Source: Methylotenera sp. | Lineage (GTDB): Bacteria; Pseudomonadota; Gammaproteobacteria; Burkholderiales; Methylophilaceae | NCBI RefSeq assembly: GCF_029946165.1 | Contig: NZ_JAQSDZ010000016.1 | Location: 1 to 64,000, forward strand | Length of the DNA: 64,000 nt | Reading direction: 5' to 3' | Part shown: in pieces, positions 42,785-52,498 of the stretch | Layout: every line of letters starts with the position of its first letter | Numbering within the stretch: the stretch's first letter is position 1 | The notes under the pieces: model-generated | What the model was told of the DNA's origin: nothing | The model's database searches: none | What the model saw: only the letters and a program-made list of their open reading frames with translations | Position numbers and translations under genes: made by a program

Positions 42785-44470
42785 ATGAATAGTATTCTTT
42801 TTTTAATATTGCGCCGTTTAAGACGGCCCATTATTACGATTATCGTTAGCTTTTCAATCGCTATTATTGGTTTAACGGTAATGCCAGGTTTGGATGATCA
42901 AGGCAAACCTTGGCATATGAGCATTTTCCAAGCGTTTTATGTGATCAGCTATACCGCCACAACCATCGGTTTTGGAGAAGTGCCCTACCCTTATAGCCAA
43001 GCCCAACGTTTATGGATGACCTTATCAATTTATCTTACTGTGATTCCTTGGTTTTATGCCATCGGTAAAATCATTACGCTTATACAAGATCCTAGCCTTC
43101 GTAAAATCATTATTAGTGACCGCTTCGCTAGCAATGTGCGCTTGTTACAGGAACCTTTTTATATATTGTGCAGTTATGGTGAAACCGCCTGTTTATTAGC
43201 CAAAGCGCTAGATAATAAAGGCATACGCGTAGTCGTGATTGAGCCCATTCAGGAAAGACTTAATGAGCTAGAACTTAGAGATACACAAAATATCATTCTT
43301 AGCTTATGTGCAGATGCCAAAGTTCCAGAAAATTTAATTCAAGCAGGCATACACCACCCCTTGTGTAAAGGTGTGGTAACCCTCACTGATAGCGACGATG
43401 TGAATTTGTCTGTTGCTATTGCGGTTAAATTAATGAACCCAGATTTACCCGTATTAGCCCGTGCTGAAAGACAAGACATAGCCGCGAACATGGCCTCGTT
43501 CGGTACAGATCTTATTATTAACCCCTACACCTTATTTGGTGACCAATTGGCCATGCGTGTTCATGCCATTGGCACTTATATTTTACAAGAGTGGTTAACT
43601 GATGTTCCGGGCGACACAATCCCCCCTCCTGCGTTTCCACCCATTGGCAACTGGATTGTTTGTGGCTATGGGCGATTTGGGAAATCAGTTGTACAAAATC
43701 TAAAGCAAGAAAATATCACAACAACGATAATTGAGGCTAATCCTCAATTAACGGATTGTGAAATCTGCATCACGGGAAGTGGTACTGAAGCAATTACATT
43801 GCTAGAGGCTGGTGTGCTTGATGCTGTTGGTATTGTTGCTGGCACTAATAATGACATCAACAATCTCTCAATTGTCATGACGGCTAAAGAGCTAAATCCA
43901 AAATTGTTCGTAGTCGCTCGAAAAAACAAGCGCGACAACGAAGTTTTATTCAAAAAGTTTAATGCAGACATTACTATGCAAATTTCTGACATTATTGCCC
44001 ATGAATGTTTAGCGCATATGGTTTCACCGTTATTAGCTCAATTTTTAGCACTTACGCGCAACCTTAGCAATCAGTGGGCGAATGCACTTATTAGCCAATT
44101 GGTTGAAAAAGTAGGTGAAGAAGTTCCTGAAACTTGGGGGGTGACCATCAACGCCAAAAATGCACCTGCTGTTACTGAACTGTTAAATAAAAGCATGCAT
44201 GTTCAGTTGGAAAATCTGACACAAGACCCTCACAACCGCAACCAACGACTAGATGTAGTTGCGCTTATGATCGTTCGCAATCAAAATTCCATGCTTTTAC
44301 CAGATGCAAACTTGCGACTTGCCGTTGACGATTGCATCTTGTTCTGTGGGCGCCCAAATGCTAAATTTGCGATGCCCCTAGTGTTAAACAATACAAAACG
44401 ACTCACTTTTATGATTGATGGCATAGAAATTTTTGACAGCTGGATATGGCGTTGGCTAAAACAACGCTAG
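42785..44470 (+). CDS. Potassium channel with two RCK (TrkA-N) domains
   Basis: A 561-residue membrane channel. The N-terminal part has two membrane helices (IITIIVSFSIAIIGLTVMPG; LWMTLSIYLTVIPWFYAI) around a pore loop with filter TTIGFGE (59-65; GFG instead of the more common GYG). Two nucleotide-binding RCK modules follow (ILCSYGETACLLAKALDN and WIVCGYGRFGKSVVQNL) and TrkA-C-like ends. It should conduct K+ under control of NAD(H) or another ligand. It follows a small membrane protein gene by 38 bp, likely one operon. Confidence 0.9.
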   Translation: MNSILFLILRRLRRPIITIIVSFSIAIIGLTVMPGLDDQGKPWHMSIFQAFYVISYTATTIGFGEVPYPYSQAQRLWMTLSIYLTVIPWFYAIGKIITLIQDPSLRKIIISDRFASNVRLLQEPFYILCSYGETACLLAKALDNKGIRVVVIEPIQERLNELELRDTQNIILSLCADAKVPENLIQAGIHHPLCKGVVTLTDSDDVNLSVAIAVKLMNPDLPVLARAERQDIAANMASFGTDLIINPYTLFGDQLAMRVHAIGTYILQEWLTDVPGDTIPPPAFPPIGNWIVCGYGRFGKSVVQNLKQENITTTIIEANPQLTDCEICITGSGTEAITLLEAGVLDAVGIVAGTNNDINNLSIVMTAKELNPKLFVVARKNKRDNEVLFKKFNADITMQISDIIAHECLAHMVSPLLAQFLALTRNLSNQWANALISQLVEKVGEEVPETWGVTINAKNAPAVTELLNKSMHVQLENLTQDPHNRNQRLDVVALMIVRNQNSMLLPDANLRLAVDDCILFCGRPNAKFAMPLVLNNTKRLTFMIDGIEIFDSWIWRWLKQR

Positions 44471-44522
44471 AAAATTTTAACGAATAAACATCAATAAAAA
44501 AATCATGTTTGGTGGCACCTCA

Positions 44523-46406
44523 TTACTTGCCTCGCATAAACATCTTATCTAAATCAGTCATACTCACTTGAAACCAAGTTGGGCGACCGTGATTGCATTG
44601 TCCGCTTCTTTCGGTGGCTTCCATATCCCTTAGTAAGGCATTCATTTCAGGTATTGTAAGGCTGCGATTAGCACGCACGGCTGCGTGGCAAGCCATGGTT
44701 CCTAATAATTCATTGCGGCGTTCTGTGAGTGCTCTGCTGGCGCCATATTCGCGTAAATCCCGCAGTACATCTCGGGCTAAAGTGACTGCATCAGCATCTT
44801 GCAACATAGTAGGTACGGCACGTACAGCTAGCGTGGTTGGGGATAAGATGGCAATATCGAAACCTAATTGTTGTAGGCTGCCATCGTTACTTGCCAAAGC
44901 TTCTTGCACTGTAGCGACTTCTAGCCTATCCGCATTAAAGCTCAGGGGCAACAACAAAGGTTGCATCGCAACTATTTTGTTGTGCCCATCTTTACCGTCT
45001 AGCGCGTTTTTAAGTTGCTCGTACATAATGCGTTCGTGAGCGGCGTGCATATCCACAACAACCAAGCCTTCTGTATTTTGCGCGAGCACGTAAACACCAT
45101 GAATTTGTGCAACGGCAAAACCAAGAGGAAAGTTATTTACATCTGTATTTTCATTAACATAATTTGTAAAACTAGCACCGCCAGCAAGCCGGTCCCTATT
45201 GGTCTGTAGGGCAGTGTTATTTAATAAGCTGTTTGAATAGTTTTGTGCATTATTAGCACCAAATAAAGTTTGATAAAAACTATTCGGTTCATTCGCAATT
45301 AGATTGATTTGCGCTTGATATTGCGGATAAGGGCTAGCTGAGTAACTTGGTGAACTAGCATTTTGAACAGCAAATGGGTTGAAAGCCGCTTGATTAGCTG
45401 TACTAGCATTTGAAACGCCTGTTGGCGAAGCTAGCGCTTTGTGTAGGGAGTGAAAAATAAAGCGGTGAATTGCTTGCCCATCTCTAAATCGCACCTCGGT
45501 TTTTGCAGGATGCACGTTTACATCCACCAAATTGGGGTCTAGCTCTAAAAACAACACAAACGCAGGATGGCGGTCATGGTGCAACACATCCTGATAAGCT
45601 TGACGAATAGCATGTGAAATGAGTTTATCTCGCACATAACGCCCATTCACGTACACATATTGCGTATCAGTTTTATTGCGATTAAAAGTGGGTTTGGCGA
45701 CAACGCCCCATAGGCGCAAGCCTGCGGCAGACTCATCTACAACGATTGTTTCGGCAGCGAAATCTGCGCCTAGTACTTCACCAAAGCGCTTAGTTGGCTC
45801 ACTTACTGCATAGCGGCTGAGTGCTCTGCCATTGTGTTGTAGCATAAAAGCCACATCAGGACGCGATAGCACCACACGGTTAAATGCAGCTTCGCAATGA
45901 CCAAACTCAGTGCCTTCAGTTTTTAAAAATTTACGGCGCGCAGGTGTGTTGAAATATAAGTCATCGACTTCAATAATCGTACCCGCATCTAAAGCGGTTG
46001 GTTCGATGAGTGAAATCTCGCTACCATTTGAAGCAATACGCCAAGCGTGTTTAGTATCAAGTGCACGACTACTAATTTGCGTACGTGAAACAGAGGCAAT
46101 ACTTGCTAAGGCTTCACCGCGAAAACCTAAGCTAGCAACAGCTTCCAAGTCATCCAAGCTAGCTATTTTACTGGTAGCGTGCCGCGTCAGCGCCATGGCT
46201 AAATCTTCTTGTGCAATGCCATTGCCATTATCTGCCACGCGCAATTGCTTAACGCCGCCTTGCACTAACGATACAGAAATATCAGTGCTACCAGCATCTA
46301 AACTATTTTCTAGCAACTCTTTAAGTGCCGAGGCTGGGCGCTCTACTACCTCGCCTGCGGCGATTTGGCTGATAAGTTGGTTTGGGAGTAAGTGAATTAG
46401 CGCCAT
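44523..46406 (-). CDS. mutL: DNA mismatch repair protein MutL, endonuclease type
   Basis: A 627-residue GHKL ATPase and mismatch-repair matchmaker. N-terminal motifs are KELLENSLDAGST (Mg/ATP), VADNGNGI and ATSKI...LGFRGEALASI. A disordered Asn/Ala/Ser linker spans about 335-420. The C-terminal domain has DMHAAHERIMYE, which fits the endonuclease signature D-x-H-A-x2-E-x4-E, plus CNHGRPTW. This is the nicking type found in bacteria without MutH, unlike E. coli MutL. Single gene, convergent with the K+ channel gene. Confidence 0.97.
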   Translation of the reverse strand: MALIHLLPNQLISQIAAGEVVERPASALKELLENSLDAGSTDISVSLVQGGVKQLRVADNGNGIAQEDLAMALTRHATSKIASLDDLEAVASLGFRGEALASIASVSRTQISSRALDTKHAWRIASNGSEISLIEPTALDAGTIIEVDDLYFNTPARRKFLKTEGTEFGHCEAAFNRVVLSRPDVAFMLQHNGRALSRYAVSEPTKRFGEVLGADFAAETIVVDESAAGLRLWGVVAKPTFNRNKTDTQYVYVNGRYVRDKLISHAIRQAYQDVLHHDRHPAFVLFLELDPNLVDVNVHPAKTEVRFRDGQAIHRFIFHSLHKALASPTGVSNASTANQAAFNPFAVQNASSPSYSASPYPQYQAQINLIANEPNSFYQTLFGANNAQNYSNSLLNNTALQTNRDRLAGGASFTNYVNENTDVNNFPLGFAVAQIHGVYVLAQNTEGLVVVDMHAAHERIMYEQLKNALDGKDGHNKIVAMQPLLLPLSFNADRLEVATVQEALASNDGSLQQLGFDIAILSPTTLAVRAVPTMLQDADAVTLARDVLRDLREYGASRALTERRNELLGTMACHAAVRANRSLTIPEMNALLRDMEATERSGQCNHGRPTWFQVSMTDLDKMFMRGK

Positions 46407-46560
46407 AAAATATAGTTATTTTTTAATATCTATATTTTACCTTGCTTTGATAATTTCGATTTAACTATTCGGCACGTAAAAATAGAGAAATCAAAAACCT
46501 AAGTTTGCCCCAACAATGGGCATTTTTTACTTAAAAAAACAATCATGCACCATCAATAGG

Positions 46561-46607
46561 CGCGTAAAAAAACAATCGATATTAGTTATGCTCTACTTTT
46601 TTACGCG
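46561..46607. terminator. Inverted repeat after chemoreceptor-like gene
   Basis: CGCGTAAAAAA (46561-46571) pairs with TTTTTTACGCG (46597-46607). It lies 7 bp past the stop of the leftward chemoreceptor-like gene, so it is a likely terminator; a second short hairpin TGCCC/GGGCA with T6 lies at 46506-46528. Confidence 0.55.
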
Positions 46608-46613
46608 TATTAA

Positions 46614-47294
46614 TTAACTAAAATCCTGCAGTGCTGTTTTGACTAAAGAATCAATTTTTTCAGTGATATGCGTCAATTCAGTGGCAACAACAGAAAACTC
46701 CCGCCCGATTTCACCTGCGCGCGCAGCAGATATTTGTGCATTAACTGCCACAATTTTGGCTTGCTTTGCGATGTTTTGAATGTCGTTCATTAAATAACGA
46801 CGCTTCTTTTGACCTAACTTCACAAACTCTTTTGATTCACTTTCATACACCAGTGTTATTTGATTTAGCAGCTTGACGATTGGCATGGCTAATAAGCCCA
46901 ACTCATCTAGCAAGCCTTGTGCCGTACGATAATTAGACTCATAAGCATTAAGCGTTTGCTCAGCTAAATTAATGAATTCTAAGTTCTTTTTGTGCCCATC
47001 AAGATCACTATAGTAAGCGAGCCTCAGGCTTTCAAAGAAAACTCCTGGCATTTCACTATTACCAATCACCAAGGCATGATGGCTATCTCTAAATAAATCC
47101 AAATCATCGCGGGCTGTTTTTAACGCATTTTCATGACCATGGGTTGAAAGAAATATGTTCAAAACGATGCGCTGAGACAGCATACGTTGACGCCCTGAAA
47201 CATTAATTAAGTGACCAAACGTTTCACTAGTAATTTCAAACTCTGGGTTTGTGTAGTTTGAGGCGCTTTGAGTACGTTTTAGCTCTGAGGTCAA
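46614..47294 (-). CDS. Soluble chemoreceptor-like protein (PilJ-type N-domain plus short MCP tip)
   Basis: A 226-residue protein. Residues 25-135 resemble the type IV pili/NIT-like sensor module (GHLINVSGRQRMLSQRIVLN, repeated helical hairpins). Residues 170-225 hold a short methyl-accepting-chemotaxis segment (VAVNAQISAARAGEIGREFS, VVATELTHITEKI). There is no transmembrane segment, no HAMP and no full signalling hairpin tip, so it is either a soluble mini-receptor or a decayed one. Possible partners would be a CheA-type kinase elsewhere. ATG or upstream start: the frame is clean from ATG 47294. Confidence 0.75.
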   Translation of the reverse strand: MTSELKRTQSASNYTNPEFEITSETFGHLINVSGRQRMLSQRIVLNIFLSTHGHENALKTARDDLDLFRDSHHALVIGNSEMPGVFFESLRLAYYSDLDGHKKNLEFINLAEQTLNAYESNYRTAQGLLDELGLLAMPIVKLLNQITLVYESESKEFVKLGQKKRRYLMNDIQNIAKQAKIVAVNAQISAARAGEIGREFSVVATELTHITEKIDSLVKTALQDFS

Positions 47295-47476
47295 AATTAT
47301 TCTCCAACTTTCATCTATGAATTTTATAGCCGCAAAATTTGCATACTTGCTTTAATAACTGGCTTTTATAGTTATATAAGCAAAACTCATTCCAACACTT
47401 ACAATTTTTTTTATTGGCAATAACGTATTGTTTACGCTAAATTCATTACCTGTATTTATATTATTAGAAATATTCA

Positions 47477-48988
47477 ATGGCTCATCACTATGTAAAAAGT
47501 TTTACTCATGCTCGTTCGCTTAAACGACATCACTACTTTTACCTAGGCCCAACGAACTCAGGGAAAACTTATCAAGCGTTAATCGCCCTAGAAAAAGCAA
47601 AATCTGGCGTGTATCTGGCGCCTTTAAGATTGCTCGCCATGGAAATTCGCGATCGACTAGTCGCAGCGGGCGTGCCTTGTAACTTGATTACTGGCGAAGA
47701 GCGAGTAATCATGGCTGGTGCGCAACATACCGCCTCTACTATTGAAATGATGAATCCATCCAATGTCGTGGAAGTTGCAATTATCGATGAAATTCAGATG
47801 CTGCAAGATGCAGACAGAGGCAGTGCGTGGACGGCGGCCTTAGTTGGCGTACCTGCGAATCAGGTGTTTATCTGCGGCTCAACCGCAGTCACAGCGCCAT
47901 GCATTGCCGCCATTGAAGCCATGAATGAAACCTATGAAATCACTTATTTAACCCGGAAAACGCCATTGCTGCTAGAGGATGAAAGCATTTGTGGCAAACA
48001 TTACAGCCGCCAAAAGCTCAAGCCAAAACTGCAAAAAGGTGATGCCATTATTGTGTTTAGCCGTAAAGATGTACTAACCTTTTCCGCAAGGTTCCGCCAA
48101 TGGGGATTTACCGTAGCGAGTATTTATGGGGCGCTTTCACCCGAAGTGCGACGTACAGAATCCGAACGTTTTTGCACTGGCAAAGCCGATATTTTAGTAG
48201 CTACCGATGCCATTGGTATGGGTTTGAATCTGCCGATTCGTCGGATAATTTTCTCCAACATCCATAAGTTTGATGGCATCGCTTCGCGCCACCTTAACTC
48301 AACCGAAGTGCGCCAGATTGCTGGGCGTGCGGGTCGATTCGGCATTTATGATACTGGCTATGTTAACGTGCTTGAAAATGATGAGTTAATACATATTGAG
48401 CACATGCTAAGTACCGATGACACATCAGACTTAACAAAACTACCCGTGAATATTAGTTTCGGTCAAATTGGGGAAATTTCTCAGAAATTACACACCAGAA
48501 AAATCGCCGAGGTCCTCACATATCATCAGCAAAGAACGCGTATTGATTCGGAATTGTTTGCTCAAACATCGCTTAACACGCAGATTGCACAAGCCATATT
48601 GGTTGATGAGCATGCACCAACCATGTCTTTTAAAGATAAGTTCACATTCGTCTGCGCGCCTATTTCGCTCAATGTTGCATTTGAGAAAGACTATTACTTA
48701 CTGTGTTTGCAAAGCGTGCTTAATTCTAAAGCACGTCATTTACCCACCCCGCCCAGCTGGCTGGAATCAGACAGCCCTAAACATTTAGAAGCAGCTGAGC
48801 TATTAAGCCATAATTTAAGTTTATACGCGTGGCTAAGCTTTAAATTTGCTAACATTTTTGTGGATGGCGGTGAAGTTCGCCTGTACCGTCAACGCGTTAG
48901 CCGTTATATAGAACGTGCGTTACTCACGCAAGCGGGATATGGCGATACCACGAGAGAAATTGATTACTTAATGCTTAAGAAATATTAA
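47477..48988 (+). CDS. Suv3-like DExH RNA helicase
   Basis: A 503-residue SF2 helicase resembling mitochondrial SUV3. Walker A is LGPTNSGKTYQAL (24-31), motif II is IIDEIQML, motif III is FICGSTA, and the helicase C motifs are DILVATDAIGMGLNLP and VRQIAGRAGRFG. The C-terminal 130 residues match the SUV3 tail region loosely. The enzyme should unwind RNA or RNA-DNA hybrids in decay or processing. It is convergent with a beta-CASP nuclease gene, with a 4-bp overlap of the stop codons. Confidence 0.85.
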   Translation: MAHHYVKSFTHARSLKRHHYFYLGPTNSGKTYQALIALEKAKSGVYLAPLRLLAMEIRDRLVAAGVPCNLITGEERVIMAGAQHTASTIEMMNPSNVVEVAIIDEIQMLQDADRGSAWTAALVGVPANQVFICGSTAVTAPCIAAIEAMNETYEITYLTRKTPLLLEDESICGKHYSRQKLKPKLQKGDAIIVFSRKDVLTFSARFRQWGFTVASIYGALSPEVRRTESERFCTGKADILVATDAIGMGLNLPIRRIIFSNIHKFDGIASRHLNSTEVRQIAGRAGRFGIYDTGYVNVLENDELIHIEHMLSTDDTSDLTKLPVNISFGQIGEISQKLHTRKIAEVLTYHQQRTRIDSELFAQTSLNTQIAQAILVDEHAPTMSFKDKFTFVCAPISLNVAFEKDYYLLCLQSVLNSKARHLPTPPSWLESDSPKHLEAAELLSHNLSLYAWLSFKFANIFVDGGEVRLYRQRVSRYIERALLTQAGYGDTTREIDYLMLKKY

Positions 48989-50358
48989 ATTAGCGTCACT
49001 TTTTGTAGGTACTCTGGCACTTCAACCGACCAATGCAACTGCTCTTCAATATGAAGCCGCATTGCATCCGCAGCAACAGGTTCACCATGCGTAATAAAAG
49101 TCTTTTTGGGTGGCGACTCAACACTACCCAGCCAATCAATAATTTCAGAATAATCCGCATGCGCAGATAGATTAGAAATCAACTCAACATCAGCGCGAAT
49201 TGGTACATATTCACCGTGAATCTTGATGCTTTCAGCACCGTTTAACATGGCTGAACCACGCGTACCCGCTGCTTGGAAGCCGACAAATAGAATAGTGTTG
49301 TTTGGTTTAGGAGCAAAAGCCTTCAAATGATGTACTACACGACCACCAGAAGCCATACCGCTCGCCGAAAGAATTATCATCGGCCCTTTAGTTTCGTTCA
49401 AGCGCTTAGACTCTTCCACACTATTAACCATGTGCGCAGTTCGGTTTAGCGCGCTACATTGCTCAGCTGATAAACGATGTTCACCACTGTGGTTGCTAAA
49501 TATTGCTGTGGCGTCAACGGCCATTGGACTATTTAAATATACAGGAATGTCTTCTGATATAGCCCCAGAAGATTTGAGTAAGTGAATGTAATAAAGTAGC
49601 TCTTGCGCTCTGCCTACGGCAAACACAGGAATAAGTACCACACCTTTGCGTTTAACCGTTTTATTAATCACCGCAGCTAACTTAACTTTAGGATCAACAT
49701 TTTCATGTAAACGATTACCGTAAGTGGATTCCAACACCAGATAATCTGTACTTTTCAGTCGTGCTGGTGGTTTCATCAGAATATCGTTGGGTCGACCAAT
49801 ATCGCCTGAAAATACCACTGAGGTTTTTTTATTTTGAACTCTTACAAATGCCGAGCCAAGAATATGCCCATTAGGAGAAAAACTAAGCGTTAAGCCATCA
49901 CCCAAGTCTACTTGTTGCTCAAAATCCACAGCAACTAGCAATTCTAAAGCATTATCAGCATCCTCTTTTGTGTATAGCGGCAACGCTGGATTGTGCTTAG
50001 AAAAACCACGCCGATTAGCATAATCAGCCTCTTCTTCTTGCAAATGCGCAGAGTCAGGGAGCAAAATGTCGCATAAATCACGCGTAGCTTCTGTGCAATA
50101 GACCTTGCCAGTAAAGCCATTTTTAACGAAAAGAGGTAAATAGCCGGTATGGTCAATGTGTGCGTGGGTTAATACCACCGCATCGACATCTTTAGGATGA
50201 ATAGGCAGTGCTGCCCAGTTTTTAAGACGTAACTGTTTCAAACCTTGAAACAAGCCACAATCAATCAGAATGCGCTTAGTTCCAATATCAGTTTCACAAG
50301 TAAGCAGGTATTTAGAACCTGTTACTGTGCCTGTAGCTCCAAGAAATGTTAATTCCAT
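48985..50358 (-). CDS. Beta-CASP metallo-beta-lactamase ribonuclease
   Basis: A 457-residue MBL-fold nuclease of the CPSF/RNase J superfamily. The zinc motif is THAHIDHTGYLP (His65, His67, Asp69, His70), then FSGDIGRPND, and the beta-CASP insert with LVLESTYGNRLH. Motifs B and C are LSASGMASGGRVVHHL and NLSAHADYSEI. It should cleave RNA endo- or exonucleolytically. The gene ends 4 bp inside the Suv3-like helicase gene on the other strand; a functional pairing in RNA decay is plausible. Confidence 0.88.
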   Translation of the reverse strand: MELTFLGATGTVTGSKYLLTCETDIGTKRILIDCGLFQGLKQLRLKNWAALPIHPKDVDAVVLTHAHIDHTGYLPLFVKNGFTGKVYCTEATRDLCDILLPDSAHLQEEEADYANRRGFSKHNPALPLYTKEDADNALELLVAVDFEQQVDLGDGLTLSFSPNGHILGSAFVRVQNKKTSVVFSGDIGRPNDILMKPPARLKSTDYLVLESTYGNRLHENVDPKVKLAAVINKTVKRKGVVLIPVFAVGRAQELLYYIHLLKSSGAISEDIPVYLNSPMAVDATAIFSNHSGEHRLSAEQCSALNRTAHMVNSVEESKRLNETKGPMIILSASGMASGGRVVHHLKAFAPKPNNTILFVGFQAAGTRGSAMLNGAESIKIHGEYVPIRADVELISNLSAHADYSEIIDWLGSVESPPKKTFITHGEPVAADAMRLHIEEQLHWSVEVPEYLQKVTLI

Positions 50359-50422
50359 CTCGACTCTCCTTAATTACTGGCTAATCCCCTTTGGAACAAC
50401 TTTACATTACTCCAACGCGATA

Positions 50423-51973
50423 TTACTCCAAGGCCGCTTTGGTTTTAGCTAGCGCTGGATTTGTAGAAAAGTATTTTTTAATCCCCGTCAAAATCGATGT
50501 AACTAATTTATCCTGATATTGTGGATCATTTAGTCTGCGCTCTTCCTCTGGATTGCTAATAAACGCAGTTTCAACCAAAATCGATGGAATATCGGGTGAT
50601 TTCAATACCGCAAAAGCGGCCTGTTCCACACGTCTAGCATGTAAAGTATTGATTGCACCAATTTGTGTAAGTACAGCTTTACCTAACTTTAAGCTATCGT
50701 TGATTGTTGCGGTTTGCGATAGATCAAGCAGAGTTCGCGCCAGCAGAGGGTCTTTATCGTCCAGACTCACGCCGCCAATCAAGTCGGATTCATTCTCTTT
50801 TTTAGCTAAATATCGAGCCCCGGCACTGGTAGCACCACGTTCCGATAAAGCAAATACTGATGAGCCTCTTGCTGCTGGATTGGTAAATGCGTCCGCATGT
50901 ATAGAGACAAATAAATCAGCCTGCATATTGCGCGCCTTCACTACACGGCCATGCAATGGAATAAAAAAGTCACTATCGCGGGTTAACACACCACGCATAT
51001 TGGGCTCATGATCAATTTTTTCTTTGAGTTTCTTGGCAATCATCAAAGTGACATCCTTTTCACGGCTACCACTTGCGCCACGTGCGCCTGGGTCTTCCCC
51101 GCCGTGACCTGCATCAATCGCAATAATGATTTGACGACCACTCTTCTTAGGCTTTGCTATTGTTGTTTCTGAAGAAGAGTTTTGGTTAGATTGTTGGCTT
51201 TTGGCGTCCTGATCTTTAGCTTCTTGGTTTTTTACTTCGGAAGCCTTAATTTCTGGCACTTTTGTTTCTACTTTGCCTATAGCGGGCTCTTCTGGCTTAA
51301 TATTTTCTGCAGATTTGCTTGTATTAGCTGCATTAGCTTCGGCTGTTTCAGCCGATGTTGGCAAAGGCTCCACAATAACCTTTGGCTGGGTTGAACTGTT
51401 GGTTGACTCTTGCGTAGTAGCAACTTGATTAGCAGTGTCAGTTTGAGTTGATGAGCTAGTGGTTACAGGATTAGTCGTCGCATCTCGTTCTGCTATCATT
51501 GCCATGAGTGGGTCTTTAAGCGGGTGAATATCGAGTACCAAGCGATACTTATAATCGCCCGTTGGCATTAAATTAAATGCATTGGGTTTAACCTCGGTTT
51601 TTAAATCCACTACCAGACGCACCACGTTTTGCTGAAAATTAGCCACACGAATTTGCTTGATGTATGGATCACTCGCTAAAATTTTATCGCTTAAAGATTT
51701 AACAGCTAAATTTAAATCAATATTTTCAATATCCACCACCACACGATCAGGATTTTGAATCATTGACATTTTATAAACAAATGGTTGCGCTGATTCTAGC
51801 GTGATGCGCGTATAGTCCTGCGCTGGCCAAACACGTGCTGCGGTAACTGTGTTTGCCGCTTGCGCTAATGCTACAAAATTAAGCCCCGTCAGATTAAAAC
51901 TTATCAATAGCAATCCAAAACACGCGGTCTTTTTACATGACCAGAAAACATTATTGATTTTTTTAAAATTCAT
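50423..51973 (-). CDS. amiC: N-acetylmuramoyl-L-alanine amidase (AmiC-type) with AMIN domain
   Basis: A 516-residue periplasmic amidase that splits septal peptidoglycan at daughter-cell separation. N-terminal signal (LLLISFNLTGLNFVALAQA) precedes an AMIN domain (about 40-150, AARVWPAQDYTRITLESAQP). A long Ser/Thr/Glu/Lys-rich linker (about 170-275) follows and then the amidase_3 domain: IIIAIDAGHGGEDPGARG (zinc His), VSIHADAF and VETAFISNPEEE (catalytic Glu). The linker is unusually long for AmiC. It follows tsaE by 27 bp, the usual tsaE-amiC order. Confidence 0.94.
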   Translation of the reverse strand: MNFKKINNVFWSCKKTACFGLLLISFNLTGLNFVALAQAANTVTAARVWPAQDYTRITLESAQPFVYKMSMIQNPDRVVVDIENIDLNLAVKSLSDKILASDPYIKQIRVANFQQNVVRLVVDLKTEVKPNAFNLMPTGDYKYRLVLDIHPLKDPLMAMIAERDATTNPVTTSSSTQTDTANQVATTQESTNSSTQPKVIVEPLPTSAETAEANAANTSKSAENIKPEEPAIGKVETKVPEIKASEVKNQEAKDQDAKSQQSNQNSSSETTIAKPKKSGRQIIIAIDAGHGGEDPGARGASGSREKDVTLMIAKKLKEKIDHEPNMRGVLTRDSDFFIPLHGRVVKARNMQADLFVSIHADAFTNPAARGSSVFALSERGATSAGARYLAKKENESDLIGGVSLDDKDPLLARTLLDLSQTATINDSLKLGKAVLTQIGAINTLHARRVEQAAFAVLKSPDIPSILVETAFISNPEEERRLNDPQYQDKLVTSILTGIKKYFSTNPALAKTKAALE

Positions 51974-52000
51974 TTATTTAAAGCTCATCAAGTTAACTCA

Positions 52001-52498
52001 TCATTTCTGAGTGGAAATTGTGTGCAGACATTTTTTTCCTAGCGTTGAGTGTGCAGATAGAGTAACACTACGCCCTAAGTTTCCACCTACATTTTTAATA
52101 GAAAACGTAACATTAAGGTCGGGTGTTGGCAATACGTTTTGCGCCTTTTCAGGCCACTCAATCAAGCAGACACTATGGGCATTAAAGTAATCTCTAAAGC
52201 CTGCCGACTCCCACTCTTCTTCATCATTAAAACGATATAAGTCAAAATGATACAACATTAAGCTAGAAGTTACATTATATTTAATTTCATACGGCTCAAC
52301 CAAAGTGTAAGTGGGACTTTTAACTTTACCTACGTGGCCTAAAGCATGTAGCAAGCCACGTACAAGTGTAGTTTTTCCTGCACCCAAATCACCATGTAAA
52401 TAAATGGTTAAATTTGGCTGCATAGCTTTCGCGAGAGTAGTACCAAAAGCTAAGGTTGCTGCTTCATCGGCTAATTCAAGTGTAAAATTGCTATCCAT
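52001..52498 (-). CDS. tsaE: tRNA t6A biosynthesis ATPase TsaE
   Basis: A 165-residue P-loop ATPase that works with TsaB, TsaD and TsaC in adding threonylcarbamoyl to A37 of ANN-decoding tRNAs. Walker A is LHGDLGAGKTTLVRGLL (near 34-50) and the later SPTYTLVEPYEI and LYHFDLYRF segments are typical. Its ATG complements a divergent queG ATG in the palindromic tetranucleotide CATG (52496-52499), so the two coding regions start on top of each other and leave no promoter space between them. Confidence 0.95.
   Translation of the reverse strand: MDSNFTLELADEAATLAFGTTLAKAMQPNLTIYLHGDLGAGKTTLVRGLLHALGHVGKVKSPTYTLVEPYEIKYNVTSSLMLYHFDLYRFNDEEEWESAGFRDYFNAHSVCLIEWPEKAQNVLPTPDLNVTFSIKNVGGNLGRSVTLSAHSTLGKKCLHTISTQK

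Noticed and set aside
47430-47476. CGTATT before the Suv3-like gene as a fifth ECF promoter
   Set aside because: The block at the right distance (TTACAATT) has several mismatches to TTG[CA]ATC[CT].
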